Origin: an uncultured Clostridia bacterium
GTDB taxonomy: Bacteria; Bacillota; Clostridia; TANB77; CAG-508
NCBI GenBank assembly: GCA_948530865.1
Contig: CAOTKV010000006.1
Coordinates: 32,668 to 96,667 of the forward strand
Direction of reading: 5' to 3'
DNA: 64,000 nucleotides
The notes below the pieces were generated by a model. The model ran no database searches. It saw nothing but the letters and a program-made list of their open reading frames with translations, and had not been told where the DNA came from. A program made the translations under genes and the position numbers. Within the stretch, counting starts at the first letter, position 1, and each line of letters starts with the position of its first letter. This document shows positions 17,124-25,188 of this stretch, one piece after another.

Positions 17124-18236
17124 TTATTCTATAACTACATTACTATCAATTGGACATACATTAACCCACGTATTTCCATCATTTACACTAATTTCATTTC
17201 CTTCTAAATCTATATATTTTGTCTGAGTTTCTCTTGCTTCTTTTTTGCATTTTATTTTTATTGCTTTTCCATTTGTAATATAATATCCATCTAAATTACC
17301 AACTGTTACAACATCTTGTCTTCCTTTATCTTCTCCATCGTTTAATGTATAATTTTCTGCAAAAGTAATTATTATATTTTTTGTTGTTATATCATCTTTT
17401 GAAATTTCATCAGACATTTTTTTACCTTTTGAATATCTTATATATCTTTTAGTTTGGTCATTATATACATATTTTACTTTATGACTTGATGTGTATGGTA
17501 TTGTTATTTCATTTGCTACAACTGCATTTGTACCATCTAAATTTACTTCTTCTGCAACATAATTCAAAACACTTTTCTTATCAGATGTAGTTTTGTATCC
17601 TTTACTTTTGGCAATTTGAAAAATTGCTTTTGTATTTGTATAAGCATTATGTGGTGCTTTTTTATGAGTTACTCTCCAATATAAAGATGAATCTGTTCTA
17701 GCTTTTCCTGTATCATATGCTTGTCCATTTATATTATTTATTCCAAATTGTTTTATAGCTTCACCTGCTTGTGGACTCATTCCTAAATGAGCATATATCG
17801 CATCATTTTCCATAGCATAGTCTAAAAAATAATGTCTTGAACTTCTAATTGGCCCAACTTGATCTGCATCTTTTCCTTTGAATAATGCCATTAATCTTGT
17901 TTCTCCACCCTCAACAATTATTTCATAAACCATATATGTAGAATTTATAGACGCTTGTGGTTGAGCATTTTTGTTGTTATCTATCATAAAAGCCATTGGT
18001 CTATCTGTTCCATTAAATATTTTTATATCAGATTTTTCTTCTTGTTTTGGCTCCTCTTCTTGAACTATTGTCTCTGTTTCAAGATTTGTTTTATCAGGCT
18101 CATTTTGAACAGCTACATTCTTTGGCTTAGAAGTAGACAATCCATATATTACAAGAGCAATTATAACAATAATTAAAACAACTATAATTGCAGATCCTTT
18201 AGATTTCTTTTTACTACTTTTCTTTCCTCTTTTCAT
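17124..18236 (-). CDS. DUF3048 (YerB-like) membrane-anchored extracytoplasmic protein
   Basis: 370 residues from ATG 18236, which has AAAAGGAG six bases upstream; the TTG two codons earlier is rejected. Lys-rich N-terminus, then one membrane helix (about residues 16-36, IIVVLIIVIIALVIYGL), an acidic linker, and the DUF3048 domain. That domain has RPMAFMIDNNKNAQPQASIN, EGGETRLMALF, GPIRSSRHYFLD and AHLGMSPQA. YerB-type proteins are extracellular lipoproteins or anchored proteins of unknown function. It follows the broken small gene at 18257-18540 by 20 bases. Confidence 0.88.
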   Translation of the reverse strand: MKRGKKSSKKKSKGSAIIVVLIIVIIALVIYGLSTSKPKNVAVQNEPDKTNLETETIVQEEEPKQEEKSDIKIFNGTDRPMAFMIDNNKNAQPQASINSTYMVYEIIVEGGETRLMALFKGKDADQVGPIRSSRHYFLDYAMENDAIYAHLGMSPQAGEAIKQFGINNINGQAYDTGKARTDSSLYWRVTHKKAPHNAYTNTKAIFQIAKSKGYKTTSDKKSVLNYVAEEVNLDGTNAVVANEITIPYTSSHKVKYVYNDQTKRYIRYSKGKKMSDEISKDDITTKNIIITFAENYTLNDGEDKGRQDVVTVGNLDGYYITNGKAIKIKCKKEARETQTKYIDLEGNEISVNDGNTWVNVCPIDSNVVIE

Positions 18237-18256
18237 ATGCAACTCCTTTTAATATG

Positions 18257-18540
18257 TTATTTATTATATTCTCCTGTCCATAAATTAATTGTTTCAAATA
18301 GTTGTTTGTCATATGCTTCTTCTGTTTCATAATTTCCGAGATTTTTTTATTATCCCTCTTTCTGCATCTTTAAAAAACACTACATATTTTTTTCCATAAA
18401 AATAGCATCCATATATACTTTTTTATCATTCTCTTCATAAATCCCTTTAGAAAGTTCTAGTTTTCTATCTTGATAATATAATTTATCTAACTTCATTTCT
18501 TTAATCTTTTTTCAAATTCTTGCTTTTTCATACATTTCAT
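18257..18540 (-). pseudogene. Small unknown gene with three frame breaks, one at a CGG codon
   Basis: Starts at ATG 18540, four bases after the dgkA stop. The frame breaks at two A6 tracts (each needs one more A) and at CGG 18336-18338 (needs skipping of C, giving S-G-N-Y). With those three corrections it reads as a 94-residue protein with KLDKLYYQDRKLELSKGIYE, YGCYFYGKKYVVFFKDAERG and ETINLWTGEYNK, ending at TAA 18257. I do not recognise the family. It could be a decaying pseudogene, a gene using A-tract transcriptional slippage plus CGG recoding, or have sequence errors in homopolymers. The corrected length (285) is a multiple of three. Confidence 0.6.
18336..18338 (-). other. CGG +1 frameshift site (small unknown gene)
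   Basis: Context TCT CGG AAA TTA TGA; skipping C reads TCT GGA AAT TAT GAA and continues open to the natural end 26 codons later. Confidence 0.55.
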
Positions 18541-18541
18541 C

Positions 18542-18919
18542 CTACATTATAATTTCTAATATTTTAGGTAAAAAAATTATTAATCCTATAATTACTGATG
18601 CAACTGCAACTAATGTAACTCCTCCTGCAGAAATATCTTTTGCAATTTTTGCTTTTTCATTATATTCAGTTGTTATCATATCTACAACAGTCTCTACCAC
18701 TGTATTAACTAATTCTGAAAAAAACACCATAAAAATTATTGTTATAACTATAGCCCACTCAATTAAACTAATTTTCAATAATATCCCTAATAAACTGGCT
18801 ATAATTCCTATTACTAATTGTATTTTCAAATTTCTTTCTTTAAAAAATACATATTTTATTCCATTTAAGGCATTTTTCAAGGCTACAAAAAAGTTTTTAT
18901 TTTTCCAATTATTTTCCAT
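18542..18919 (-). CDS. dgkA: Diacylglycerol/undecaprenol kinase
   Basis: 125 residues with three predicted membrane helices and the family signature FFSELVNTVVETVVDMI (E-x-[IV]-N-T-[AV]-[IV]-E-x-x-[IV]-D), plus KDISAGGVTLVAVASV. In Gram-positives this enzyme phosphorylates undecaprenol to recycle the cell-wall lipid carrier. It is adjacent to ybeY in the usual Firmicute order (ybeY-dgkA-era), 8 bases after the ybeY stop. Confidence 0.95.
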   Translation of the reverse strand: MENNWKNKNFFVALKNALNGIKYVFFKERNLKIQLVIGIIASLLGILLKISLIEWAIVITIIFMVFFSELVNTVVETVVDMITTEYNEKAKIAKDISAGGVTLVAVASVIIGLIIFLPKILEIIM

Positions 18920-18927
18920 AATTACTT

Positions 18928-19398
18928 TTAACTTTCTCTTATAATATTAAGCATTTCTAATACAGCTTCTTCTTTGGCTCTCATCTTTATTTTGTCAGAC
19001 TCCTCTATATGATCTTCTCCCATTAAATGATAAAAGCCATGTACTAGCATATAACTAAGCTCTCTTTCAAAACTATGACCATATTCTATTGCTTGCTCTT
19101 TTACTCTCTCTATTGAAATTACAATATCTCCAAGTGCTTCTTCATATTGTAATTTTTTAAGAGCTTGTATCTCATTTTTTTCAAACATAGGAAATGAAAG
19201 CACATCTGTTTCTTTATCAATATCTCTATACTCTTTATTTAGCATTCTAATATTTTCTGGATTTGTTAAAGTAACACTAATATATAATTTGAAATCATCC
19301 ATTTTTTCAACTTCAAAACATTTTTCTAAAACTTTATTTATTAAATTGTTCCATTCAATATTTTCATCTAATTCTAAATATTCTATTTCAGCTTTCAT
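18928..19398 (-). CDS. ybeY: Endoribonuclease YbeY
   Basis: 156 residues from ATG 19398. This start has AGAGGTAGGT in front, whereas an in-frame ATG at 19431 overlaps the end of the preceding gene. The zinc motif HGFYHLMGEDH (H-G-x-x-H-L-x-G-x-D-H) is near residues 120-130, and the conserved NKEYRDIDKETDVLSFP is present. YbeY is a metal-dependent endoribonuclease for 16S rRNA 3'-end maturation and ribosome quality control. Confidence 0.96.
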   Translation of the reverse strand: MKAEIEYLELDENIEWNNLINKVLEKCFEVEKMDDFKLYISVTLTNPENIRMLNKEYRDIDKETDVLSFPMFEKNEIQALKKLQYEEALGDIVISIERVKEQAIEYGHSFERELSYMLVHGFYHLMGEDHIEESDKIKMRAKEEAVLEMLNIIRES

Positions 19399-19408
19399 AC
19401 CTACCTCT

Positions 19409-20590
19409 TTATATTTTTGTAAAATGTCCATTTAATGTTTTTCTAGAATTCTTTATTTTTTTCATTACACCTAGACTGCATAATTTATCTTTATAGAATT
19501 GTCTTACTTCAATATACTTTTCATATTCATATGCAGTATCATGCAATTCTCTTCTTAAAGATAGTATTTCTTTTTCCTTTTGAGAATTTGTTTTACTATA
19601 TGCATCCCAGAATTTCTTGTATGCATCTCTTTCTTGTGGTTTATCCCAATAAACTTTTGTAGATAATAATTTAACATTATAATCTTCAATAAGTTTTAAT
19701 AACATTTTATAAACTTCTTCTCTTTTTTCTTTTGTTTTTGTATTTATAATTAAACTTCTTGTATCTCTTAACAATTTATTATAGCATTGCTCTGCTGCAA
19801 CTAAAGGAAGTGAGTGTGTAAATAATACTCTACTCAAACCTAATAAAATCATATTTTTTTCTAAAAAGTCTCTTTCATCTAATTTACCAACAATAAATTT
19901 CTCATATTCTTCATATTCATCAAGTATTTTTGAATATTTTTCTTTTCCTTCAAGTTCAATTTTTATTGGTAATACATTTTTTATATAATCTTCTAATGTT
20001 AAAAATATATTTTTATAAATTTCTAATTGATTTATTCTAGTAGCTTTTAAACCATCAGCTAATTTTACAGAATAATTTTTTAGAATTCCTTTATATAAAT
20101 TATCAATTCTCTCTATATAAATTGGTGTATATTTCTTTAATATTTTTTCTTTATTATTAGCTGATAAACTTTGATAATCTAAATCTAATAAAAATTTTTG
20201 TTTTCTATATTTATATTCTAAATATTCTGTTTCTTTTAAATGAACAACATTATAATAATTTGCAAGTGCATTTCTTTCAAAATCTGATGCTGTATTATTT
20301 TTTACCTTTTTATAAATAGAATCCATTATATGTTTATCTATAGACTCTAAATATAAAGTAAAACTTTCTTCATATCTGTTCTTAAATTGAGCTGTTTTTG
20401 TAACATCATTTGCTTGCTCTGCTGATTTTAATTGTTCATAAGATTTTACTGTACTACTTCTTTTTAAATTAATCATCATTCCATTAATCCCAATTCTTGT
20501 AGGTATTAATAGTTTTGTTAAAGTATCTGAAACTTTATTGAAAAAAGTTGTATCCTTTGAAATAACTTTTAAACTTCTCTCTTCAACCAC
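19409..20590 (-). CDS. Unknown Lys/Glu/Tyr-rich cytoplasmic protein
   Basis: 393 residues starting with GTG 20590, supported by AAAGGGTGA about 7 bases upstream. No signal, membrane segment or known motif is recognised. The sequence is alpha-helical in character and rich in Lys, Glu, Leu and Tyr, for example LKETEYLEYKYRKQKFLLDL and ELHDTAYEYEKYIEVRQFY. It lies between yqfD and ybeY, where other Firmicutes carry phoH and pgpH, but has no PhoH P-loop and no HD motif. It is a real gene by coding structure and tight spacing; the function is unknown. Confidence 0.8.
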   Translation of the reverse strand: MVEERSLKVISKDTTFFNKVSDTLTKLLIPTRIGINGMMINLKRSSTVKSYEQLKSAEQANDVTKTAQFKNRYEESFTLYLESIDKHIMDSIYKKVKNNTASDFERNALANYYNVVHLKETEYLEYKYRKQKFLLDLDYQSLSANNKEKILKKYTPIYIERIDNLYKGILKNYSVKLADGLKATRINQLEIYKNIFLTLEDYIKNVLPIKIELEGKEKYSKILDEYEEYEKFIVGKLDERDFLEKNMILLGLSRVLFTHSLPLVAAEQCYNKLLRDTRSLIINTKTKEKREEVYKMLLKLIEDYNVKLLSTKVYWDKPQERDAYKKFWDAYSKTNSQKEKEILSLRRELHDTAYEYEKYIEVRQFYKDKLCSLGVMKKIKNSRKTLNGHFTKI

Positions 20591-20608
20591 TTTTATTCAC
20601 CCTTTCAT

Positions 20609-21793
20609 CTAATTTGTTTTTACTTTTGTACCAATTTCTTCTTTTATTTCATAAATTAATTTTACTAACATTCCATCTTGTTCTGGAACTGTTTCTATTT
20701 CTTTTGTTTTATTTGAATATTGTGATATATTATATTCATTTTCTAATTCTTCTTCTAGTTCTTTTACAATTTTGTCTTTTAGTTCATTTTCATCATATTC
20801 TACTAATTCATTTCTTATCTCTTTATTGGTTGCTTTTCTAATCTCAATTGGTAAGTAAAAATTAGAAAACAATTTTATTCTATTATTCGAATATATTGTA
20901 TCATAATTTTCAAAATTTGAAAGCCTTTTATTCAAATTTATTTTAAATTTATTTATACAAATTTCCCTTTTTATTTCCATATTTCCTGTCTCTACCTTTT
21001 TGTTTTGTAAATATGATTCTTTTCTTTCTTTTTCCAAATAAATTACACCTGTAATATTAGCATCTGCATGTACTGGTCTAGGCTCAATATGTTCGCCTTC
21101 CATAATTCCTTCTACTAATAAATCTCCCTTTTTTACTTCTTGACCAACTTCAATTCTTGCAGTTCCATTATGAACAACAATTTTAGAAATAGTTGCATCT
21201 TGTTTTGCTATAATATTGCATATCTCATTTTTATCAATTACTTCTGGTACTTCTATTGCCTCTTTTATATTTACAATTACATTTGTTCCTTTTATTGATA
21301 TTCCTATCCACGATATATCATCTCTTTCAAGTCTTATTGAATTACTTATTTTCTCTGTATCTATATCTTTTTTCAAAATTCCTTTGCTTATACCAAATTC
21401 AGAAATTAATGCATTTATCTCTTCTTTACTTATTTTTTCATTTCCGTTAATTTCAATATTCCATACAAATTTTGTTGATATAAAAATAAAAATTGCAATT
21501 ACTAAAATAGCAACTGCAAATATTTTTCTTTTTCTATATTTATTTACAAAAAATGGTAATCCATATTTTTTATCAATTTTAATTTTGCATTTTGTCTTTT
21601 TTGCAATATGTCTAATATCTTTAAAATCAGATTTTAAAATTTTAACTTTTAAATATGTACTATTTTGTCTTTCAATATCAAGCATAACTATATTATTATT
21701 TTTACATATATTTATAAATCGCTCGACAAAAAAGCCCTCTATAACTATTGTTACATAGCCTGAAAAAAACATATATATCCATTTAAAAATCAT
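20609..21793 (-). CDS. yqfD: Sporulation protein YqfD
   Basis: 394 residues. The N-terminal half carries the YqfD pattern: GYVTIVIEGFFVERFINIC, then a membrane helix (about 91-110, FAVAILVIAIFIFISTKFVW). After it come VWNIEINGNEKISKEEI, a POTRA-like turn, and HNGTARIEVGQEVKKGDLLV. YqfD is a membrane protein of the spore mother cell needed for efficient sporulation. It is directly downstream of yqfC (1 base gap), the conserved pairing. Confidence 0.93.
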   Translation of the reverse strand: MIFKWIYMFFSGYVTIVIEGFFVERFINICKNNNIVMLDIERQNSTYLKVKILKSDFKDIRHIAKKTKCKIKIDKKYGLPFFVNKYRKRKIFAVAILVIAIFIFISTKFVWNIEINGNEKISKEEINALISEFGISKGILKKDIDTEKISNSIRLERDDISWIGISIKGTNVIVNIKEAIEVPEVIDKNEICNIIAKQDATISKIVVHNGTARIEVGQEVKKGDLLVEGIMEGEHIEPRPVHADANITGVIYLEKERKESYLQNKKVETGNMEIKREICINKFKINLNKRLSNFENYDTIYSNNRIKLFSNFYLPIEIRKATNKEIRNELVEYDENELKDKIVKELEEELENEYNISQYSNKTKEIETVPEQDGMLVKLIYEIKEEIGTKVKTN

Positions 21794-21794
21794 A

Positions 21795-22076
21795 TTACTC
21801 TCCTATATTTTTTCTATTTTCAAAATCTATATTTTCTATTTTTCCACTTACTAAAATATCATCATCTGTCATCTGATTTAATTTTAAATTAAATCCATTT
21901 ATATTAATATTTCCAATTTCAGTACTTATCCTTGCAAAATAATCTTCATATTCTATAATTCCTTTAAAATTTTCAATCATTATTTCATTAAATCCTGTTA
22001 TCGTAATTTTAGGAATGTTGGAAATAACCTCCCTTGGAATCTCTAAAAATTTACTAACTCTACTATAATCTTTCAT
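21795..22076 (-). CDS. yqfC: Sporulation protein YqfC (YabP/YqfC family)
   Basis: 93 residues: LEIPREVISNIPKITITGFNE is followed by IENFKGIIEYEDYFARIST and GNININGFNLKLNQMTDDDI. These match the YabP/YqfC fold with its typical D-ILV-SGKI end. It is co-transcribed with yqfD. The start at 22076 lies immediately behind a hairpin (22078-22126) whose 3' arm contains the AGAGAGG ribosome site and ends in a T-rich run, so expression may depend on opening that hairpin. Confidence 0.92.
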   Translation of the reverse strand: MKDYSRVSKFLEIPREVISNIPKITITGFNEIMIENFKGIIEYEDYFARISTEIGNININGFNLKLNQMTDDDILVSGKIENIDFENRKNIGE

Positions 22077-22077
22077 A

Positions 22078-22126
22078 AAATAAAAACCTCTCTTTTTTAT
22101 TTATATATTCAAAAAGAAAGGTTTTA
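22078..22126 (-). promoter_or_regulatory. Leader hairpin sequestering the yqfC ribosome site
   Basis: 15-bp arms with one mismatch: 5' arm AAAACCTTTCTTTTT, 3' arm AAAAAGAGAGGTTTT, followed by TATTTT and the yqfC ATG. It may work as a terminator for the upstream gene or as an attenuator. A related element precedes the small ORF at 61342-61446. Confidence 0.5.
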
Positions 22127-22136
22127 TTCATATTTT

Positions 22137-22667
22137 TTATTCACTTAATATTGCTTTTATATCTTCATCATTTTGAAGTCTTGGAGATATATATTCTATT
22201 ACTTTGTTTTTTCCTTTAGTAACTGCAAGAATTGCAACATCTTTATCATCTCTTAATCTGAAACTAGCATATTTTAATATTATAGGCTTATTATTAACAG
22301 CTTCAAGTACTACATCTTTATCATCTCTTAATTCTTTGCTAGCAAAATACAAGACTTGCCCATCATTTTTGGCAGCTGTAAGCAACACATCTTTATCACC
22401 TTTTAATTTATCACTTGCATAACAACAAGTCCAGCCTGCTTGAGAAACAGCTGTAATAATTACTTCTTTATCATCTTTTAATCTATCACTTGCAAATTCA
22501 AGTGCACCACCATCAAATTTAACAGCAGTTAAAATAACTTCTTTATCATCACGAATTTGATCATTTGCCCATTCAATTAATATTGGCATTGTTTTTACTC
22601 TTTCTAAATAGAACTCTCTATCATTTGTTTTTTCTTTTGCTTCTATAATTTCAGGACTATCTGCCAT
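22137..22667 (-). CDS. DUF4116 tandem-repeat protein
   Basis: 176 residues made almost wholly of about six repeats of roughly 25 residues, each of the form [IVL]-L-x-[YF]-A-S-x-[RK]-L-[RK]-D-D-K-[DE]-V-[IV]-[IL]-x-A-V, for example YASFRLRDDKDVAILAV. This is the DUF4116 pattern found in many bacterial and eukaryotic repeat proteins of unknown function, probably a helical solenoid for protein binding. AAGGAGATAAGT gives a strong ribosome site. It follows the SipW-type peptidase gene by 14 bases and may belong to its operon. Confidence 0.85.
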   Translation of the reverse strand: MADSPEIIEAKEKTNDREFYLERVKTMPILIEWANDQIRDDKEVILTAVKFDGGALEFASDRLKDDKEVIITAVSQAGWTCCYASDKLKGDKDVLLTAAKNDGQVLYFASKELRDDKDVVLEAVNNKPIILKYASFRLRDDKDVAILAVTKGKNKVIEYISPRLQNDEDIKAILSE

Positions 22668-22681
22668 ACTTATCTCCTTGT

Positions 22682-23294
22682 TTAAAAATAAAATTCTGAT
22701 TTCTTCTCATATTTTTCTCTTGTTAATTTCCTAGAAATTTTTCTATTTTTAATTCTTATATCATACAACAAAATTGCTATTAATAGTACTATACAAAATC
22801 CAAAAAAGAAATTATTTTTTAGTATTTTTACAACACTACCAAACTTTGGCATTGTATAAATAACTTTTCCTACAACAGAATTGTATTTTACAATCTCATC
22901 ATCTTGAACCTCATTATTATCACCTTTTGTAACAAAAGAGTACTCGCCATCATCATTAGCAATTTGCACGATTCTATGTGTAATAAGCTTTCCGCTCACT
23001 ATTTTTAAAAGTTATTATATTTCCTATTTTATATTTATTACTTGGATACCCTTTTTTTACTATAATAATATCGTTTACTTTTAATTTTGGTCTCATACTT
23101 TCTGATGATATTGTATATACATCGATATTAAGAAAACTAGGAACTTCATGAGAATTTCCTAGTTCCAAAATAATTAAAAATAAACTAAATATTATTGTAG
23201 GTATTAGTAATATATATAAGATTAAGATGAAAAGCTTTTTTATCTTATGCTTTTTCTCTATTTTTTTTGATATAATATCTGGTTCATATCTCAT
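22682..23294 (-). CDS. SipW-type signal peptidase I, interrupted by +1 frameshift at CGG
   Basis: From ATG 23294: N-terminal membrane helix, then YTISSESMRPKLKVNDIIIV with the nucleophile Ser in SESM, then CGG at 22994 and a stop six codons later. Skipping one base gives EGKLITHRIV, the family's Ser-His type motif with catalytic His. The frame continues to KGDNNEVQDDEIV, VVGKVIYTMPKFG and a C-terminal membrane helix. The joined product is 203 residues, and length 613 is one more than a multiple of three. The break separates Ser from His, so neither part can be active alone. SipW-type peptidases cleave TasA/camelysin-like exported proteins, many of which lie 10-20 kb upstream here. Confidence 0.85.
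22992..22994 (-). other. CGG +1 frameshift site in SipW-type peptidase
   Basis: Context GAG CGG AAA GCT; skipping C reads GAG GGA AAG CTT ATT ACA CAT (E-G-K-L-I-T-H). The zero frame stops six codons later. Confidence 0.75.
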
Positions 23295-23309
23295 ATATAC
23301 CCTCTCATT

Positions 23310-24917
23310 TTATTGTTTCTTCATAACTATTGGTTTTACATTTTCAACAAATTCAATCTCAGACATAGAAACATCACTTCTTTGAATATTGTTGTAATCA
23401 ACGATTTTTTCAACACATTGCATTAGTTCATCTAAGTTTTCTTCTAAATCAACTTTTTCTACATTTAGATTTAAAATTTTATATCTATTGGCAATTATTG
23501 ATGTAATATCTCTTTCTTCTATTAGTTTTATATTATTAAGCATTACTTTGTATGGTTGATTGATAAAATCTATTAATTCTTGTACTTCACCATCAACATT
23601 AATATCAGGATCATCTATATATTGTTCTTTTACTCTATTATATACATATGTATAAAAAGATACTGCAATTTTTAACATATATTTTAATGTACATGTATCA
23701 TCAACAAATTCCGCAATTCTAAGATTTATTCCTGCATCATCTAGTTCTTGATATAATTTCTTAATTTCTTTAATTTGTGTATTTGAAGCAACTGGGAATT
23801 CATAAACTTTACGTTCTAATTTCTTTTTAAAGAATATAAATAAAGGATTTTTTATTCTTTTAATAATTTTCTTATTATTTTCATTTTCTTTTAATAACGC
23901 TTGCTCTTTTTTATTAACTGCTTTTAATTTTTCATCATATTGAGTTTTAAAAGAATCCTTATTTTTACATCTTTCTTTTAAATCATCTAATATGTATTTA
24001 TATTTTTTATATGTATTATATTCCTGAAGTGTGTTTAATAATTTTCCAATACTTTTATTTACTTCTGTTTGCTTTTCAGGTGAAAGTGAATAATAATTTA
24101 ATGAACATATTCTATTATATAAATTTGCCATTTCTTTATCATTAAAATCTTTAGATTTCCATTCACCATTAGTAAATTTTTCTATAATATATTTACTATC
24201 TAATCTTTTTAATTTTATTAATTCTTTATTTAATTCAAAATATCTTCTAACTAGACCATTTTTATCTAATGTCATATTTCTTAATGTTCTATCATTTCTT
24301 TCTTTTAGTTCCTTTTCAAACTTTTTAGAATTTATATTATAAAGGTATCTCATATTTAATTCAATATGAATTACTATGTCTGGACATTTCCAATAAATTG
24401 TTTCAAATGTTTTCTTTAATTTTTCTGATGTTAAACTACCATCAGATGTTTCTTCAAAAAATACTTTCATATAATCATTTGTATATTGACTATAATGAAA
24501 ATCATTTTCTGTAAGTATTATTCCATAATCTCTAAATTTTTCTAAAAATAATTTAATATTTTTATTTACTAATTCTAAATTCCCCTCAAAAAAGCAATCT
24601 AAACTATGGTTTATTTTATCAAACCCTAGTTTTTCAAATGGAGTATTTAATTCATTAAATAATTCAATATCTTTAATACTTTCTATACTTTTAGATAATT
24701 CAGAAATTTTAGGATTTTCAACAACATCTAAAATTGAATCATATCTATCTTGAATTGTATTCCAAATAGATTTATTAATTTGCTCAGCTTCTTCAATAAA
24801 TTCATCAACTTTTTCTACATATTTTGCTCTGTTTTTCTTAGTATTAACTGGTAAAACACTTAAAACTTCTTTGTTTGTTGAGATATATTGTTCAAATTTT
24901 TCTAATATATCACTCAT
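23310..24917 (-). CDS. Unknown 535-residue helical protein
   Basis: Lys/Glu/Asn-rich, with long helical and probably coiled-coil stretches, for example KAVNKKEQALLKENENNKKI around residues 328-350, and no membrane segment or signal. No family is recognised. Its start codon overlaps the stop of the 41-residue gene (ATGA), which implies translational coupling. The SipW-type peptidase gene begins 15 bases after its stop. It may be part of the surface-fibre system, but only position suggests this. Confidence 0.75.
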   Translation of the reverse strand: MSDILEKFEQYISTNKEVLSVLPVNTKKNRAKYVEKVDEFIEEAEQINKSIWNTIQDRYDSILDVVENPKISELSKSIESIKDIELFNELNTPFEKLGFDKINHSLDCFFEGNLELVNKNIKLFLEKFRDYGIILTENDFHYSQYTNDYMKVFFEETSDGSLTSEKLKKTFETIYWKCPDIVIHIELNMRYLYNINSKKFEKELKERNDRTLRNMTLDKNGLVRRYFELNKELIKLKRLDSKYIIEKFTNGEWKSKDFNDKEMANLYNRICSLNYYSLSPEKQTEVNKSIGKLLNTLQEYNTYKKYKYILDDLKERCKNKDSFKTQYDEKLKAVNKKEQALLKENENNKKIIKRIKNPLFIFFKKKLERKVYEFPVASNTQIKEIKKLYQELDDAGINLRIAEFVDDTCTLKYMLKIAVSFYTYVYNRVKEQYIDDPDINVDGEVQELIDFINQPYKVMLNNIKLIEERDITSIIANRYKILNLNVEKVDLEENLDELMQCVEKIVDYNNIQRSDVSMSEIEFVENVKPIVMKKQ

Positions 24918-25039
24918 TTTTCATCAGTACCTTTCAATTTTTTTTCTTTTTCTAAAAAAGCCATATATTCTTCTGATTTCTTATATAACTCTAATAGTTC
25001 TTCGTTACTTAATTCTGATAATTCAAAATTTTTATCCAT
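24914..25039 (-). CDS. Small acidic 41-residue protein
   Basis: ATG 25039 behind GAAAGGAATTAATACA encodes a 41-residue, Glu/Lys-rich, probably helical peptide (NFELSELSNEELLELYKKSE near its start). Its TGA overlaps the next ATG in the arrangement ATGA. The composition and coupling support a real gene. The ELSNEELLELYKKS stretch resembles short regulatory helices but I recognise no family. A promoter-like sequence lies at 25081-25109. Confidence 0.7.
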   Translation of the reverse strand: MDKNFELSELSNEELLELYKKSEEYMAFLEKEKKLKGTDEK

Positions 25040-25080
25040 TGTATTAATTCCTTTCAAGAAATTATTTTTATTCCGTAATT

Positions 25081-25109
25081 ATTATATATTAATTTAAAAT
25101 TCAAGTCTA
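25081..25109 (-). promoter_or_regulatory. Predicted promoter of the 41-residue gene operon
   Basis: Minus strand TAGACT, 17-base spacer, TATAAT, about 42 bases before the start codon. Confidence 0.5.
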
Positions 25110-25116
25110 TACTTTT

Positions 25117-25138
25117 TATGTTAAATTTATGTTAAATT
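25117..25138. repeat. Tandem 11-base repeat upstream of a promoter
   Basis: TATGTTAAATT occurs twice in direct tandem just upstream of the -35 at 25104-25109. It could be a regulator site; no function is known. Confidence 0.4.
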
Positions 25139-25139
25139 T

Positions 25140-25180
25140 ATTTTCTCAAAGAAGCTTATTTTAATTAATAAGCCTCTTTG
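25140..25180 (-). terminator. Hairpin after the giant surface protein gene
   Basis: 14-bp arms CAAAGAGGCTTATT / AATAAGCTTCTTTG with one mismatch and a 6-base loop. It lacks a strong T-run on the minus strand, so termination is only likely. Confidence 0.45.
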
Positions 25181-25188
25181 ATTTGTTC

